Assembly: GCF_000006565.2 (NCBI RefSeq)
Contig: NC_031475.1
Coordinates: 248,001 to 312,000 of the forward strand
Reading direction: 5' to 3'
Length of the DNA stretch: 64,000 bases
Source of the DNA: Toxoplasma gondii ME49
Taxonomy: Eukaryota; Apicomplexa; Conoidasida; Eucoccidiorida; Sarcocystidae
Below are positions 24,721-37,110 of this stretch, one piece after another. Every line of letters begins with the position of its first letter. Within the stretch, counting starts at the first letter, position 1. Below the pieces are notes generated by a model. It searched no databases. It worked only from the letters and a program-made list of their open reading frames with translations, and had not been told where the DNA came from. Position numbers and translations under genes: made by a program.

Positions 24721-25650
24721 CTCTCGCGGGTGCATGGACAACGCAAGAGGCGCCTTCCCTTTTTTGAAATAGCGGAACGCGACCGAGATATCTCCGGAGA
24801 AGGAGCAAACGAAAAAAGCTTAGAGCATTTGCGGACGCGTACCCCACATTTCGACGGACTAGGCGGAGGCATGCAACGCGTTTTCGCTGAAGGTCGAACG
24901 CCGCTCCTGAGCGCCGCGCTTCACAACCAGACAAAATGCATGCGCCCTAACTGTCGCTGCATGCATGCAGGTTTTATTGTTGACTTAGGAGAACCATCGG
25001 TTTCTGTGTGACTCTTTCGCTGTGTCGGTGTGTGAGGGATCGCGCGCTTGCTTGAGTCTTTTCTGCAGCAGCGGCAACTCAGAAGCGAGCAGAGAAACGC
25101 CCCGTTGATGGTACGATCACGGCAGAAAAACTGAGAGTTTCAATTACTCGGGCGTTTGATCCCGCGCCCTTTGTGAATGCAGAAACCCTGACGCTTCGAA
25201 CTGCCGCGTGTCTCGACTAGAAAAGGCTTCGTCGACAGCTTCGCTGCTGACGAGCGAAAAAAACCTCTGCGCGCTCAGTTGCATGCGCCGAAAGCCAACA
25301 GAAGTCGACAGAGATCCACTAGAGGAGAAAAAGGCCATTACCAATCCGCATAAGAACGAAGACAGACCTCAACTGCCCAAGTGATCCGAACCTGAAATAT
25401 ACAAACTGCGCTCAGATCTCTACATGTCTCCATATATTTATCCATAGCTGCATGCATACCTAGGCATTTATGCGAAACTCAAATGCCAACGGTATCCATG
25501 GCCTAAATATCAAGACGATTCTGAAAGATCTCGTAATCCTATGTACAGACTATATATATATATATACGTACATATATATATATATATGTATATATATATG
25601 TATATATATATATATATGTATATATATGTATATATATATATATACGTACA

Positions 25651-25687
<37 letters not shown>

Positions 25688-25718
25688 GTATATATATATA
25701 TATATATGTATATATATG

Positions 25719-25749
<31 letters not shown>

Positions 25750-25750
25750 G

Positions 25751-25795
<45 letters not shown>

Positions 25796-26168
25796 TGATG
25801 TGTGTGTCCTTAGTAATTTAGATGTAGATGGTGGAGACGAGGAATTAGGGCATTGTCCGGAGAGTACGTTGGGCTTTTCCAGCTGGTCTTCGCCGCAAGG
25901 AAATGTCAATAATTGTCACTTTCACGCAGTTTTTTGGCGTTCAGTCGCTACAGAGCCGGAGGCAACGTCCTCGCTCTTCGTTGTTTTCTTCTCAGAAAAA
26001 AGTCTCGATTCCTCAAGTGCGTCTCCTCTCTCCGTGCTGGGCATTCTCCTTCCCTCCATCTCTCCCTTTGTTTTTCTCTTCTCTCTTTCAAACAGTCAGT
26101 GGTTCTCCCTTCAGTCCGTGACGTCTTTGTTTCGCAATTTAGTTCACTTTTCGAATCCACTTGTCCTG
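24721..26168. other. Convergent intergenic region (PPR and GluRS 3' ends)
   Basis: PPR ends at 24720 and GluRS ends at 26169 on the other strand, so this stretch should contain both 3' UTRs. It includes a large TA microsatellite. A 408-codon plus-strand open frame crossing 25470-26696 exists only because TA repeats lack stops in that frame. Confidence 0.7.
25551..25796. repeat. Long (TA)n microsatellite with TG and CG interruptions
   Basis: About 246 bp consist almost wholly of TA dinucleotides with regular TATG and TACG interruptions. It is the longest such tract in the window. The sequence is largely self-complementary and could extrude hairpins. Confidence 0.95.
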
Positions 26169-26424
26169 TTACTTTTTCCCGGTGATCTTCGCGCCAGAGA
26201 GCTTCGCCGCATCCACCTTAGTGCCGACAGCAGACATGGCCTTCGACCGACCGTCCTGAAAGGAAATCCAAAGTCATTCTTGAGACAGTTCGATCCAGCA
26301 AACATCGTGCAGCTACGAAACCCACACGCCTGCCCTAACATAGTACAAAACTTGTCATCAATAAAACATATATGTTTATATGATACGCATGTATCTGTAT
26401 ATAAATGCAACTTTTCTGCATACT

Positions 26425-26456
<32 letters not shown>

Positions 26457-29400
26457 CGTGTGACCAGAAGAAGTAGTACAGGTGATGAAGGACGAGATGA
26501 GGACCCGTGGTGGAGCAGAAGAGAGACAGTCGGTGTTCAGGGCAAGGAAAGGAAAGAGTTGAAGCAAATGCGTGAGTGTTTTGTCTCTGCCGCAAAGGGA
26601 GATCAATCTCACTGGAATTTTGATGAGGACGAGTTGATCGCCGGTTTTGTCTACACGGAAGTATCCGCGCCTCTCCAGTTGCAGCAAGTCGCCTGAGTGA
26701 ATTACATAATTTTGAAACGAGAGATGGAGGAGAACATGAATAGAATTTGGGGCAGGGAAAGACGGCTTTACCGCGTCTGAAGATCGACCTTTTCCGCCAT
26801 TTTTCCAAGGCTTCGCAACCGCGTTTACTTCTCTCGTGAGGTAGTAAAGCAATTCGACTTGACGAAAGACAAGAACTCGTCATGTGAGGGACTTAAACTC
26901 CCTAAGTTTTTTTGGCTTGAACCACTCGTATGCGTCGAAGAACAATGAAGGGGAGACTAAGCCTCCGATGAACAGCAACACCAGGCGGAAGAGACAAACA
27001 GGAAAAGGGAGACGGCCTTAGACCCAGAAGAGATAATCACGAACGACGTCTCGTAGACTTTTCTGCTTCTCTCAAGGAGCCTCTCGCCACCGCCCTCCTC
27101 GCGCAGTTCCCGCGTTTTTCCTGCTCTTGCTGCTCTTCTTCCTCTCTTTTCTCACGGCGCTCTCTCTCCCTTTCTCTTCTCTCGCGTTTTGGAGCTGAGG
27201 CGACTACTCTTTACCAACTGCCGCATGTCTCGGGAGTTGTCGTCCTTCACTCGACACTCTCAGATTCCCTCTGTCAACGGAACTCACAACTTTGAAGCGT
27301 TTTCCTACGAAGTTCATGCCGCGAGACAAGCAACGTCCCCGTCGCTTCACGAGCCCAGACTGTCTGAATTGTCTTTCATTTCTGATTTCCGAAAACCTTG
27401 CCTCACCTTCCTTGAGTTGCTTGAGGAGCGGGTCACCGACGGCGGGGGTGTCGAAGCGAGTCTCGCGATTGATGAATTTCTCCCAGTTCTCTTCTTCCTG
27501 GTCGATCTTGTCCACCGTAATCAAGTGATCGTACTCTCGCAGCACCAATTCTGTGTTCTGAAAAAAAGAAAAAGACTCGCTGCATGCAGATGAAAAAGTG
27601 AGAGTCGTCGACCCAAGGGTGAACCCAAGCCACAAACGTCCACACGCGAAAATAGGAAAACAAACCACGCACCAAAAAAACGTTTCCCGGGAATATTGGT
27701 CATCTTTATTCCGATAAAATGCTTACAAACGGTGGTTCTGTAACTCTCACAACCTTCGCGCTTCTCGGCCATGCCTGCTGTCGTCCGGCGCCCGGCAAAT
27801 CCTCCCCCTTCTCAGGCGCTCTGTCCTTTTCTTTCATCTGTTTTTCCCTGTCCCCATCTACAGTCCTTCTCAAGTTCGCTTTTTCGATCTGTTTCCTTCT
27901 TTTCTTCGATCTCCCCTTTCTCGCGCTTGATCGTCACCCTGGTCTCTCTTTGAATCTTTCCAGTTCTTCTAAGTCTTTTGCTGTTCGATGTGCAGGACAG
28001 TTCCCTGTTCCTTTCATTTGAATCCGTCGCTTCTTCTCCTGCTACAACGTCCGCTTCCAGAAGTCGGCCTTCTCTTCTTTCTAACATTTCCATGTCATCT
28101 GAGTTCCTCCTTTTTCCCTCAAGACTGTTTGCCTCGGACCTGGGCAGGCGCGGAGGCGACCCCGCCGAGGTTCGCCAGCCAGTGGAGTTTCTTCTTGGTT
28201 TTTCGGAAGTCTCCTTCGAGGTGAAGAGTCGCCTGAATTTCAGAGATTTCTCCAGACGCCGTCTTTACCACCTTGTCAAAAATGCAGTTGCCCCAGTGCA
28301 TGAGAGTGACCTGAGGAAAAACAGAGACAGGTCTCACAGAAACAATTTCGAGAAGAGGAACGAGATACGACAGCGCGAGAGCTACCGACGGAGGTCGGGA
28401 CGCGTGCACTCAAAAATCTTTTTATAAAAACTTCTACACATGTATACATATATATGCATATATACGTATTCATTTATTTTTTTTTTCCGCCAGTGAGTGC
28501 ACCGTTTGAAGGAGCCTTTGCGGAGCATAGCAGATCGACTGAGGTCGAGTAGACTGTCAAACGACAAAGCGTTCTTTTGCAAAAGTATGTACATGTATGT
28601 ATTGACTCTTATGAGTGAGTATATATTTGTATATGCATGTCTAAATATGTATTTATATTTATATGTATTGATTAATATTCTTTTACTTCTTCGTCGAAGG
28701 CTCTGTTACCTCCTCTCCGTCTTCACACAAGGCAGCGTCGTCGCGGTCGATGAAGACTTTGTTGAAGAGGAGAAGATCGGCCTCCCCGAGGCTTTCGTTC
28801 TTTGCATGCATTCGTCGCTTCTTGCTCTCCACCGTCTCTGGAGCGCCTTTGATACAGACGGGCACTGCGTCCTCTGCACGATCCAGCGCGTGACGTCACG
28901 GAGAAAAAGAAAATCAAATCTCGGGCAGAAAAAAGAAATAAAGGGCAGAAAAGGACGCACAAAAGAGACAGGTTCCGGAAAACAAAGCAAGCAAAAAACA
29001 GAAAGCAGAGAGCAACCCATGCAGGGAACGCGCGGGAGACCTCCGAATATAACGCGAGAGAGAGTTCAGCAGAGGCAAAGAACAGGAGGGAGAGATCAAG
29101 ACAGGAGAGGGAGAGGAAATACAATTTTCCGGGGGACAACAACGACGGTGTCTCTTTCGAAGACGAGGGGCGGCAAGACGAGGAAGAACGAAACGAACGA
29201 AACGCAGACGACATGGCAACGGTGAGAGGAAAACAATATCGAAGGGATAAAGAGAGCACGGCAGCGGAGAAGAAGCGAAACGAGTGTAAAACCTCAAACA
29301 AAAGCCGCGAGTGGATGAGCCGAGGGAGAAGAAAGATGTGAGAGACGAAATAAAGGCGACAGAGAAGAAGCAACGCGTTCACAGAGATGACAGCAAAAAA

Positions 29401-32112
29401 GCGCGAGAGGTGGAAAGGAAACCGAGATGCAGGAAAGCCGGTCGCAAGAAACACAAGAAGGGAAGACGAAAAGAGGAACATTTCTTCGAGTCGTTTCCTT
29501 CTAAAAACGCGCGCGCGAGTCGCGTGACGCTTACTTCCAACAGCCATGAATCTGGGGACAATTGGATCGATGATTTGCTTGTTTTTCGTCCAGAGTTTGT
29601 CCCACTCCATCAGATTTCCAGCCTTGCTCGGACCTTGCTCCAAGATGAACTCCAAGAGCGCCTCGACTTGCAGACCGCGGCGGCGAATGCCTGTGTGTGC
29701 GCGCAAGACAAATGCGAAGAAAATGCGGGAGAACGCAAAGAGCGCAGACACCCATGCATGCCACAAACATGCAGAAAACGCGGCCGTCATGTCGCTGTCG
29801 CTTCGCGAGATCGCCAGCGCCTCGGGGCAATCCTCCAAGAAGCTGAACCCAGCCAAAGGCTTGTCTACCGAGCAGGAAAACGCACAGTGCTTCCCCGTCG
29901 AGGAACCGCTTTTCCGCGCGGCTTTCTTCTCCGCTGTCTCCTCTCTGCGAGTTCGCAGGAAGGCACCGCATGCGTCCGCGTCCTGGCTACACTGCAGTCG
30001 ATGACGCAACCTCGCCCTGTCCCGGCGAATCTCCCCCGTCGCGCAGCTCTGAAGACAAAGGCGTCTCATCGTTGTCTCCGTCTCCTCTCGCTTTTTTCTG
30101 CGCGAGCAGTTCTGCAGTCTTCAAAGTTGCACGCTCGCGCGACTCTCCGGTTTACTCCTACCTCGGACGGTAGGCATGCGCGGGTCATCCCAGCCTTCCA
30201 CGAGTCCCGAGTCGACGAACTGTTTCAACTTCCTCTTGGAAAGGAGCGTTTTGACGAAGCAGAGGCGACTAAATTCGTAGATGTGGACTGGCGGGAGGCC
30301 AGCGGCCTGCTGCACCTGAGAGAGAAGAGAAACGAAAAAAACAAGGCAAAAAGGAAACGCAACTATCCTCGCTCGTCCAAAAGTGGAGAATGCTCTGCGT
30401 CCTTCGGTGTCCTGTCCTCTCCCCGTTTTCTGTCTGCGGCTTCTCTTCTTCGATTCTCCTTCGAGTTCCCTTGCCTCCGTCCTTTTGGTTCCTCGAGACT
30501 CACCCACTGGTACTGGGGGATTCGGTCCGCGTATTCGTTTGTGCGGAGTGCATGGGTGACGCCCTCAATGGAGTCGACAACAGGACAGGCGAAGTCGTAC
30601 GTCGGATACGCCTTGAACTTGTCGCCGTGGCGGTGGTGGAGACAGTCCGCGACGCAGCGGTACATCACCGGGTCGCGCATGCACTTATTTTTTGACTGCA
30701 TGTCGATCTTTGCGCGTACGCAGCATTTCTGACCCTCCGCGGAGCCCTGCCAAGAGCATGCATGCACGAACAACGAGAGCAAACAAGACAAAAATAGACA
30801 AAGGAAGACACTCGAGGAGACACACACAAAGAACGCATGCGCGGCAAACGACCTGCATGTGCACTCACACGAATGCATGTACAGAAATACAAAATACACA
30901 ATACTTACATTTCGACATATATATATATATTTGCATATATACATATATATATATATATATTTGGACTCTCGAGAGCGTACAGATGCACCCGATTCGAGAG
31001 CAACGGAAGACAATGAGAAAAAGAAGAGGAAACAGAGAGAGAAACGAAGACAAAGGGTGCTAATAAGCCTCCAAACGAGTATGCCTACAACTCTTTACAC
31101 ACATACGCAAACATACATGTAGATGTATACGAAAATATATATATATATATATATGGATGTGGTTACTCTTCTCTTAGGAATATCGGTCGCTACGTCGTTT
31201 TTGAGAGGTAGACTACGGGGCAACGATGAAGACAAGAAAGGCGAAAGGCGTCGTCAAATGCACAATGGAGATAAGTCGTGTGAATCGAAGACGTCAGTAT
31301 GGCACAAAACATAGAAAGAACGAACGCTGACCTTCAACATTTCGCGCCATCTTTGCAGACTTTCCTCCACTGGGACGTTCCTTCGACAAGACTCAATCCC
31401 CTCCGCCCGCTGCTCGCGCATGAGCTCTGTCGGAGTATCATCCACGTAGAACTTTCCTGGAAAAGCGAAACGAATTTACGAGACAGATGAATCGAGAAAT
31501 CCAGAGAAAGTGGAAAACGTATGGAGAAATGTATCTGGCGGATTCGCCCTTCACAGACAGCGCTGCTGCGTTTCATCGGTGACCAGCATATTTGCATCAG
31601 CTACCACTCTCAGAGAATACTTCAGTCTTATTGACTATTTGCATATTTACTCTGTCCAGATAATTGATTTGAGCGTCAAACTAGAGAAACCGCTTCTCTC
31701 CATATATATATATATATATATAATTAAATTGATTCGTACACATATCGCGTCCCAGCAAGGACCTCTCCCTCTACATATATCTATCTGTATATATATATAT
31801 ATATATATATGCATGTATTGGAGTCGACCGTTTTGCATGTTATCCTCAGCGAATATATATATATATATATGTATATATTACAGTGGTGTATATGTTTTGT
31901 CTGTGTGTAGGTGTAGGTACGAGTAAATGTCGATGTGCAGATACGGCGAAGGACACACTGAACGCATTGGAAGCAAGGCCAGTAAAGTTCCGCAGATGTA
32001 TACACTGCCTTATAGATACCGACACAGACCAACACACACATGCGTATATATATGCATACATATGTATATATATATATATATATATAACGCATCTGTATGT
32101 ATGTCAATAATC

Positions 32113-32148
<36 letters not shown>

Positions 32149-32649
32149 GATAGATAGATAGATATAGATGTAGATATTACTGCAGAGGTGAACTTGGGAA
32201 TGTGAATAGAGTGGAGGAGCGAGGCGAACCGGGCAAAGTTTGAGTTATTTGAATTCTATAAAAGACTTTGATTAAATACCTTCTTTGATAAGGCGTTCGC
32301 AGAGACTCTGCATCTGCTCGAAGTAGTCGGATGTGTGAGAAATCGCCGCCCACTCGACGTTCAGCAGGCGCAAGTCTTCTGCAATGCTCGACTCAAATTC
32401 ATAGTTTTCCTTCGCAGGATTTGTGTCGTCAAATCTGACAAAAGGCAAGAAGACAGTTATGGAAACACTGAGACCGTCCTTTGATTTGCATGCACCGTCG
32501 AATTTGCGATTCTCTTCTCCGTCTCCACTGCATTCTCGCGCAACGCCTCTTTTAAACAATAAACTCAACCAGCACACGCGTATGCACAGTGGGCATTTAT
32601 TCACTACCAAACATGCATACGTGCATGCATATATATATATATAAATGTA

Positions 32650-32693
<44 letters not shown>

Positions 32694-34722
32694 GTACCCA
32701 TGTGCATGCATATAGATACGGTTACAGATATATATATATATACATATATGTAGAGAGAGAGGCGAGGCATACAGGCATGCCAGTGTATGGACACACTTAC
32801 ATGTAGATACCAGTAGATGACTGTTCTGGATTCGCACCGATACAAGATTATATTTATTTATATAGATTTGCATTTTGAACTCAACTGAATGCTTTCTTGG
32901 AAGTGGCGAAGAGGAGAGATTTTTCTGCTTCGGTCAGTCCGCATAAACGTTTGTGTTTTGTGCATGCACATTCAGTTTCTCTGCTGTTGAGGCCTCTGGT
33001 CTCTCCTACCTGAAGAGCATTTTTCCGTTGTATTTCTGGGCAAAGTAACTGTTTAGCAACGCTGCTTTTGCATGACCGATGTGGAGATATCCAGAAGGTT
33101 CCGGAGGGAAACGCGTCACCACTTTTCCTTGCACAGCGCCTTCCAACTTTCCTAAAAAACAAATCGTACACCAACATCGTTCCATTGTCTCCCTCAAACG
33201 CGGACAGATATATACATATATATATATATGTATATATATACATATCTACATCGAGCGCTTAAGGAGGAGCAACAGTGCTTTCGGCGTTGCACGTATATAT
33301 CTACATATATCTAGATATATATCTAGATATATATATGTATATATATATATATATATGTTAGGTTGCATGGACATTCACACGTATATATAGCCACGCAGGC
33401 GAAGCGAAGACTTGGGGGAGGCTCGGAGGCGTGTGTTTCCTTTGCCAAAGTTTTCTTCACCTTCGTAGGAAGCTTGAGCAGCAGCTGCTCGTTTGTCTGC
33501 AGAAGGCGGCGACGAGGCGCCCGAAGAGTTCGCGCGACCTTCTCTCTTTTTTCCTTCGTTTTTGGAGGCTTCTGCGCCTTTGGCATTCGCGCCTGCCTTC
33601 CGCAACGCCACCGCGACGACGTTGGAAATCTGCGGCTGCCCGTGGATGAACGCGTACCACCGAGAAACGTGGACGAACTTGTCCTTCCTGCACCACCGCA
33701 CATTGCGCGTGCATGCATATTTATACAAATACATGCATGCACATTTATACAAATGCGTGCATGCGCCTTTGAAACGCTCTTTAGGACGGACCGTCCGTCG
33801 GGAACGCAACATAGAAAAGCACACACATGCTTATACACGTGCGTGCATACATACATACACACATCCATATATATACATATATATATATATATTTATATAT
33901 ACATGTATGTATGTATGCATGCTTCTTTGAAATGTGTTTTTCCTACGTACCATCCCTGAGGAGGGGCACCGGCCTGCTGCTCGTTATTGGCATGTCTCCG
34001 TAGCTGAGTGTAGACTGCAAGGTCGGCGAGAGAGAGGTGGAAGCCACAGAGGAAAGTTCTCAGCTGCAGATGGGAGCTGAGACTTCCCAGTTGCTTGGGA
34101 GAGAGAGAAGAAACTTGCAGACTGGTCGCCAGAGACAGCATCGTGTCGATGCATGCAGTTTCGCTCGCGTCCGCAAACGAAGGTGCAGGCGCAGCCGCAG
34201 GGTACAGCTGAGCAGAGGCGAGAAACGACAGAACGGGGATGGACTGTACACACGGCCAGGCAGCAGGCACTCAACATGAAAGGCGAGAGGAAGGGAGCAG
34301 AGGACGGCTAGAAGGAGGAGAACACGATGAAGGAGACGCACAGAAGAATCCGCGAGGAGGACGCATCGAGAGACGAAGGGGAAAGGAAAAAGAGGGCAAA
34401 GAGTGGAAAGAACGAGGAGAGAACAAGAAGGAGGAGAACAAGAAGAGAACCGGAGGGAAAACACAAGAGGAAAATAGGGGGCTGGAGAAAGGCGCAGAAG
34501 AGACCGTACCAGGCGCGTTTTCGAGCTGAGAGTGCAAAGGAGCTTCGCTGCAGCAATGTCGGTGAAAACCTCCTCTGAACCGCTTTCCGTCTTCTGCACG
34601 CTGAGCAAAGAGTCCTGAAGACTGTTGTCGGGGACGCATGCCGCGAGGCCTCTCTCCAGAAGAGCCGAGACGCACAGCGTGACGAGAGGAGGATGTTGGG
34701 GAGAGTAACGCACGCGCAACAT
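26169..34722 (-). CDS. Glutamyl-tRNA synthetase, cytosolic (archaeal/eukaryotic) type, with GST-like N-terminus
   Basis: Charges tRNA-Glu with glutamate. Fourteen exons join without a phase conflict: 34510-34722, 33951-34207, 33461-33687, 33010-33151, 32280-32434, 31332-31456, 30504-30746, 30162-30315, 29535-29690, 28710-28873, 28140-28310, 27407-27557, 26613-26692 and 26169-26255 (2,325 nt, 774 aa). Start ATG is at 34722; stop TAA is at 26169-26171. Residues 1-200 form a GST-C-like region ([11 protein letters not shown]). A Lys/Ala/Ser-rich linker precedes the catalytic core, which has [14 protein letters not shown] (HIGH at 256-259), [29 protein letters not shown] and LLSKRKL (479-483, the KMSKS equivalent). 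The anticodon-binding part includes PRMPTVRG and [15 protein letters not shown], and the protein ends TGKK. The [15 protein letters not shown] signature marks GluRS rather than GlnRS. In apicomplexans the GST-like domain of GluRS docks on a tRip/p43 multisynthetase complex (family knowledge). Confidence 0.96.
30915..33357. repeat. Cluster of (TA)n microsatellites in GluRS introns
   Basis: Several consecutive GluRS introns carry TA tracts, for example 30915-30961, 31134-31155, 31698-31720, 31786-31812, 31850-31880, 32044-32093, 32112-32160, 32628-32692, 33207-33246 and 33292-33357. Exons between them are clean. Some tracts are embedded with TGCATGCA words. Confidence 0.85.
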
Positions 34723-35982
34723 CGTGGCTCCTCAAGACATGCGAGAAAACGAAGAAAGAAAACGAAGAAAGAAAATGCGCGCGCGCCGTCGAAAGTTACC
34801 TGAAAACAAAAGATAAAAGAGTCTTATGCATAGAAGATACACAAGGCTGCACATGCATCTCTGCACATATGTATAAATAAATATATATGTATATGTATAA
34901 ACGTATACATATATAGATAGATACATAATAGTAAATGCATATGTGTATCTACGTACGTAGAAGTTTTCTATATATACAAATAGTATATGTTGTAGTGATG
35001 TAGGAGAAGATGGCTGTCCTAGGCATACGTACTTAAACGCATATGTAAATATATATTTGAATAAATGAGCTGATTTTCAGGCATGTATAGGAGGATGTAT
35101 GGCTGTAGAGACATGTGTGTGTGGAGACTTTGCCGACAGGTTCGGGAAGAAGTTGAGGAAGGAACGAGGAACTGGGGCGCCTCTTCTTGCAACGCGGGGG
35201 AGAGATCGACAATTGAGGACTTTGACTCGAGGCTAAAGAGAGGAGAGACCGTCTCCAAAGCGAAGACTTTGAAAAGCGAACATGGCGCGTTTGTTCTCTT
35301 ACTGCAGTGTCTCGACACCTAGTGAGAGACTCGACTCTCCGTTTCCTTGCGGGGCGAAGTGTGCTCGTAGGCGACGCGACAAGAAGCGGATTTCTGAGGA
35401 GCTCCTGCTCTGGCCAGACAGAAACCCCCAACTCGAACGTCAACAGAGAGTTCAGAGAAAAGTTGTGGCGAGACACGGCAGCATAAAGCCGGTTTTCTGC
35501 GTTGGCGACGCCTCGGTGTCGGCGCCCGCGTCTTTTTTGTCCCGGGGTTCCCCGACTGTGCATACACCGCAGTGCGCATGCATTTTGACATGCGGAAAAA
35601 TCGTTGAGGACAAAGGCCTTTTCTGTGTCGACCTCGAAGCTAAAACTTGTTTCTTTCACCTTCTTGTTCTTGAGCGTTTCTTCTTCTCAGGCGTCTGAGG
35701 TTGCGCTCGAACCGCGTCCGGTTTTTCTCACAACGCGTCGGCGTCTGACGAGGCGTTCGGCGGTTCCGGAGGTTCACAATATCTGCATCGAAAAAAAGCG
35801 CCTCTCTCCACTTTCTTCCTCCTCCTCTGAACATCTTTGCTGACGGTCGAGGGGGCGGAGACGCGCCGCCTGAAGGGAGCGTGGAGGCGGACCCGTTTTA
35901 GGAGTTTGCATAGGTTTCAGAAGGAGTCTCGGCTTGGCTGGTGCGGTGCGAAATTTGCGTTTGCCACAGGCGAACCGCAACG
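34723..35982. other. Divergent promoter region, GluRS / C9orf78-like
   Basis: GluRS starts leftward at 34722 and the C9orf78-like gene rightward at 35983, so about 1.26 kb holds both promoters and 5' UTRs. A TA-rich tract lies near 34865-34925. A plus-strand ORF with an ATG at 35282 (138 codons, AACATGGCG context) lies upstream of the C9orf78-like start. It has no recognised domain and may be an upstream ORF or chance. Confidence 0.6.
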
Positions 35983-36900
35983 ATGGGGCGAGGAAGGGAG
36001 CGCGATAGAAGGATTGAGGCGGACCGGCGCCGCAGCCGAGAGGAGCTATCGCCTTCTTCCGGAGAGGAACGTGAGGGACGAAGAACGTTCTCCTCGCCTT
36101 CCAGAACTAAAAGGATCAAATCAGAGAAGAACCGACGCAGAAGGGAAGGCAGTCACTCACGCTCCGCATCACGGTCTTCCGAGAGACACCGCAAACCGCG
36201 AGCGAGGACGCGCTCTGCTTCTTCACCCGAGCAGGAGAGAACTCCAGAGGACTCCCGTCGCGAGCCGTCTTCGCGTTCTCCGCCACAAAAAGATGAAGGT
36301 CATCGACAACGGCTGAGAAGCGAATCTCCCGAAGATCCACACGACCGTTCTTCTTCCTCCGACGCCGTCACGAAGCCTTTTTCTTCGTCAGAATCTTCCT
36401 TGCCCTCTTCTTCTCCGCCTTCGTCTTCATCTTCTCTCCCGTATTCCGCTGGGTTCCTGGGATTCCGGCGCCGGGGCTTCGATGCCTCTCTCGCGCGTTT
36501 AAAAGCCGTTCATGCAGAGGAGAGTACGATGTACGCGAACGCTGCAGAAGCGTCTGCTTCGCGACAGACATCGGCCTCCGCCGTCGAGTCTTCTGCAGAG
36601 ACAGAGGCGGGTGCTCAGGAGGCGAAAGGTTCGCCTGCAGGGAGTGGAGGAGAGCAGGCAGACGAAGAAGATGAAGAAGCAGAGGAGATGAAACTCGTGC
36701 TAAAGAGCATGCGCGACCTGCAGAGAACTCGGCAGGCGCAACGCAGAAAAGGTCTTGACATCGTCGGTACACAGGAAGAACAAAGAGCAGACGCGGAAGA
36801 AGAAGAAGAAGACGACCTCGCCGGCTACGGTCTCCTCGAAAGAAACTTCTCAACGGTCAACACTACCACAGGGCTCACCGTCGACAAACACCTGTACGCT

Positions 36901-36933
<33 letters not shown>

Positions 36934-36952
36934 ATTTATATATATATATATT

Positions 36953-36983
<31 letters not shown>

Positions 36984-37071
36984 ATAATTTATTTTTTTTG
37001 TGGGTACAGCGAGAGAAAGACTGTCAGAGAACGTGAAGGAAGACGTGTGAACATCTGATTGGCGCATTCTG

Positions 37072-37110
<39 letters not shown>

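Noticed and set aside
25470..26696. 408-codon plus-strand open frame
   Set aside because: Its middle is poly Tyr-Ile from the TA microsatellite, and its right end overlaps the last exons of GluRS on the other strand. It has no motif.
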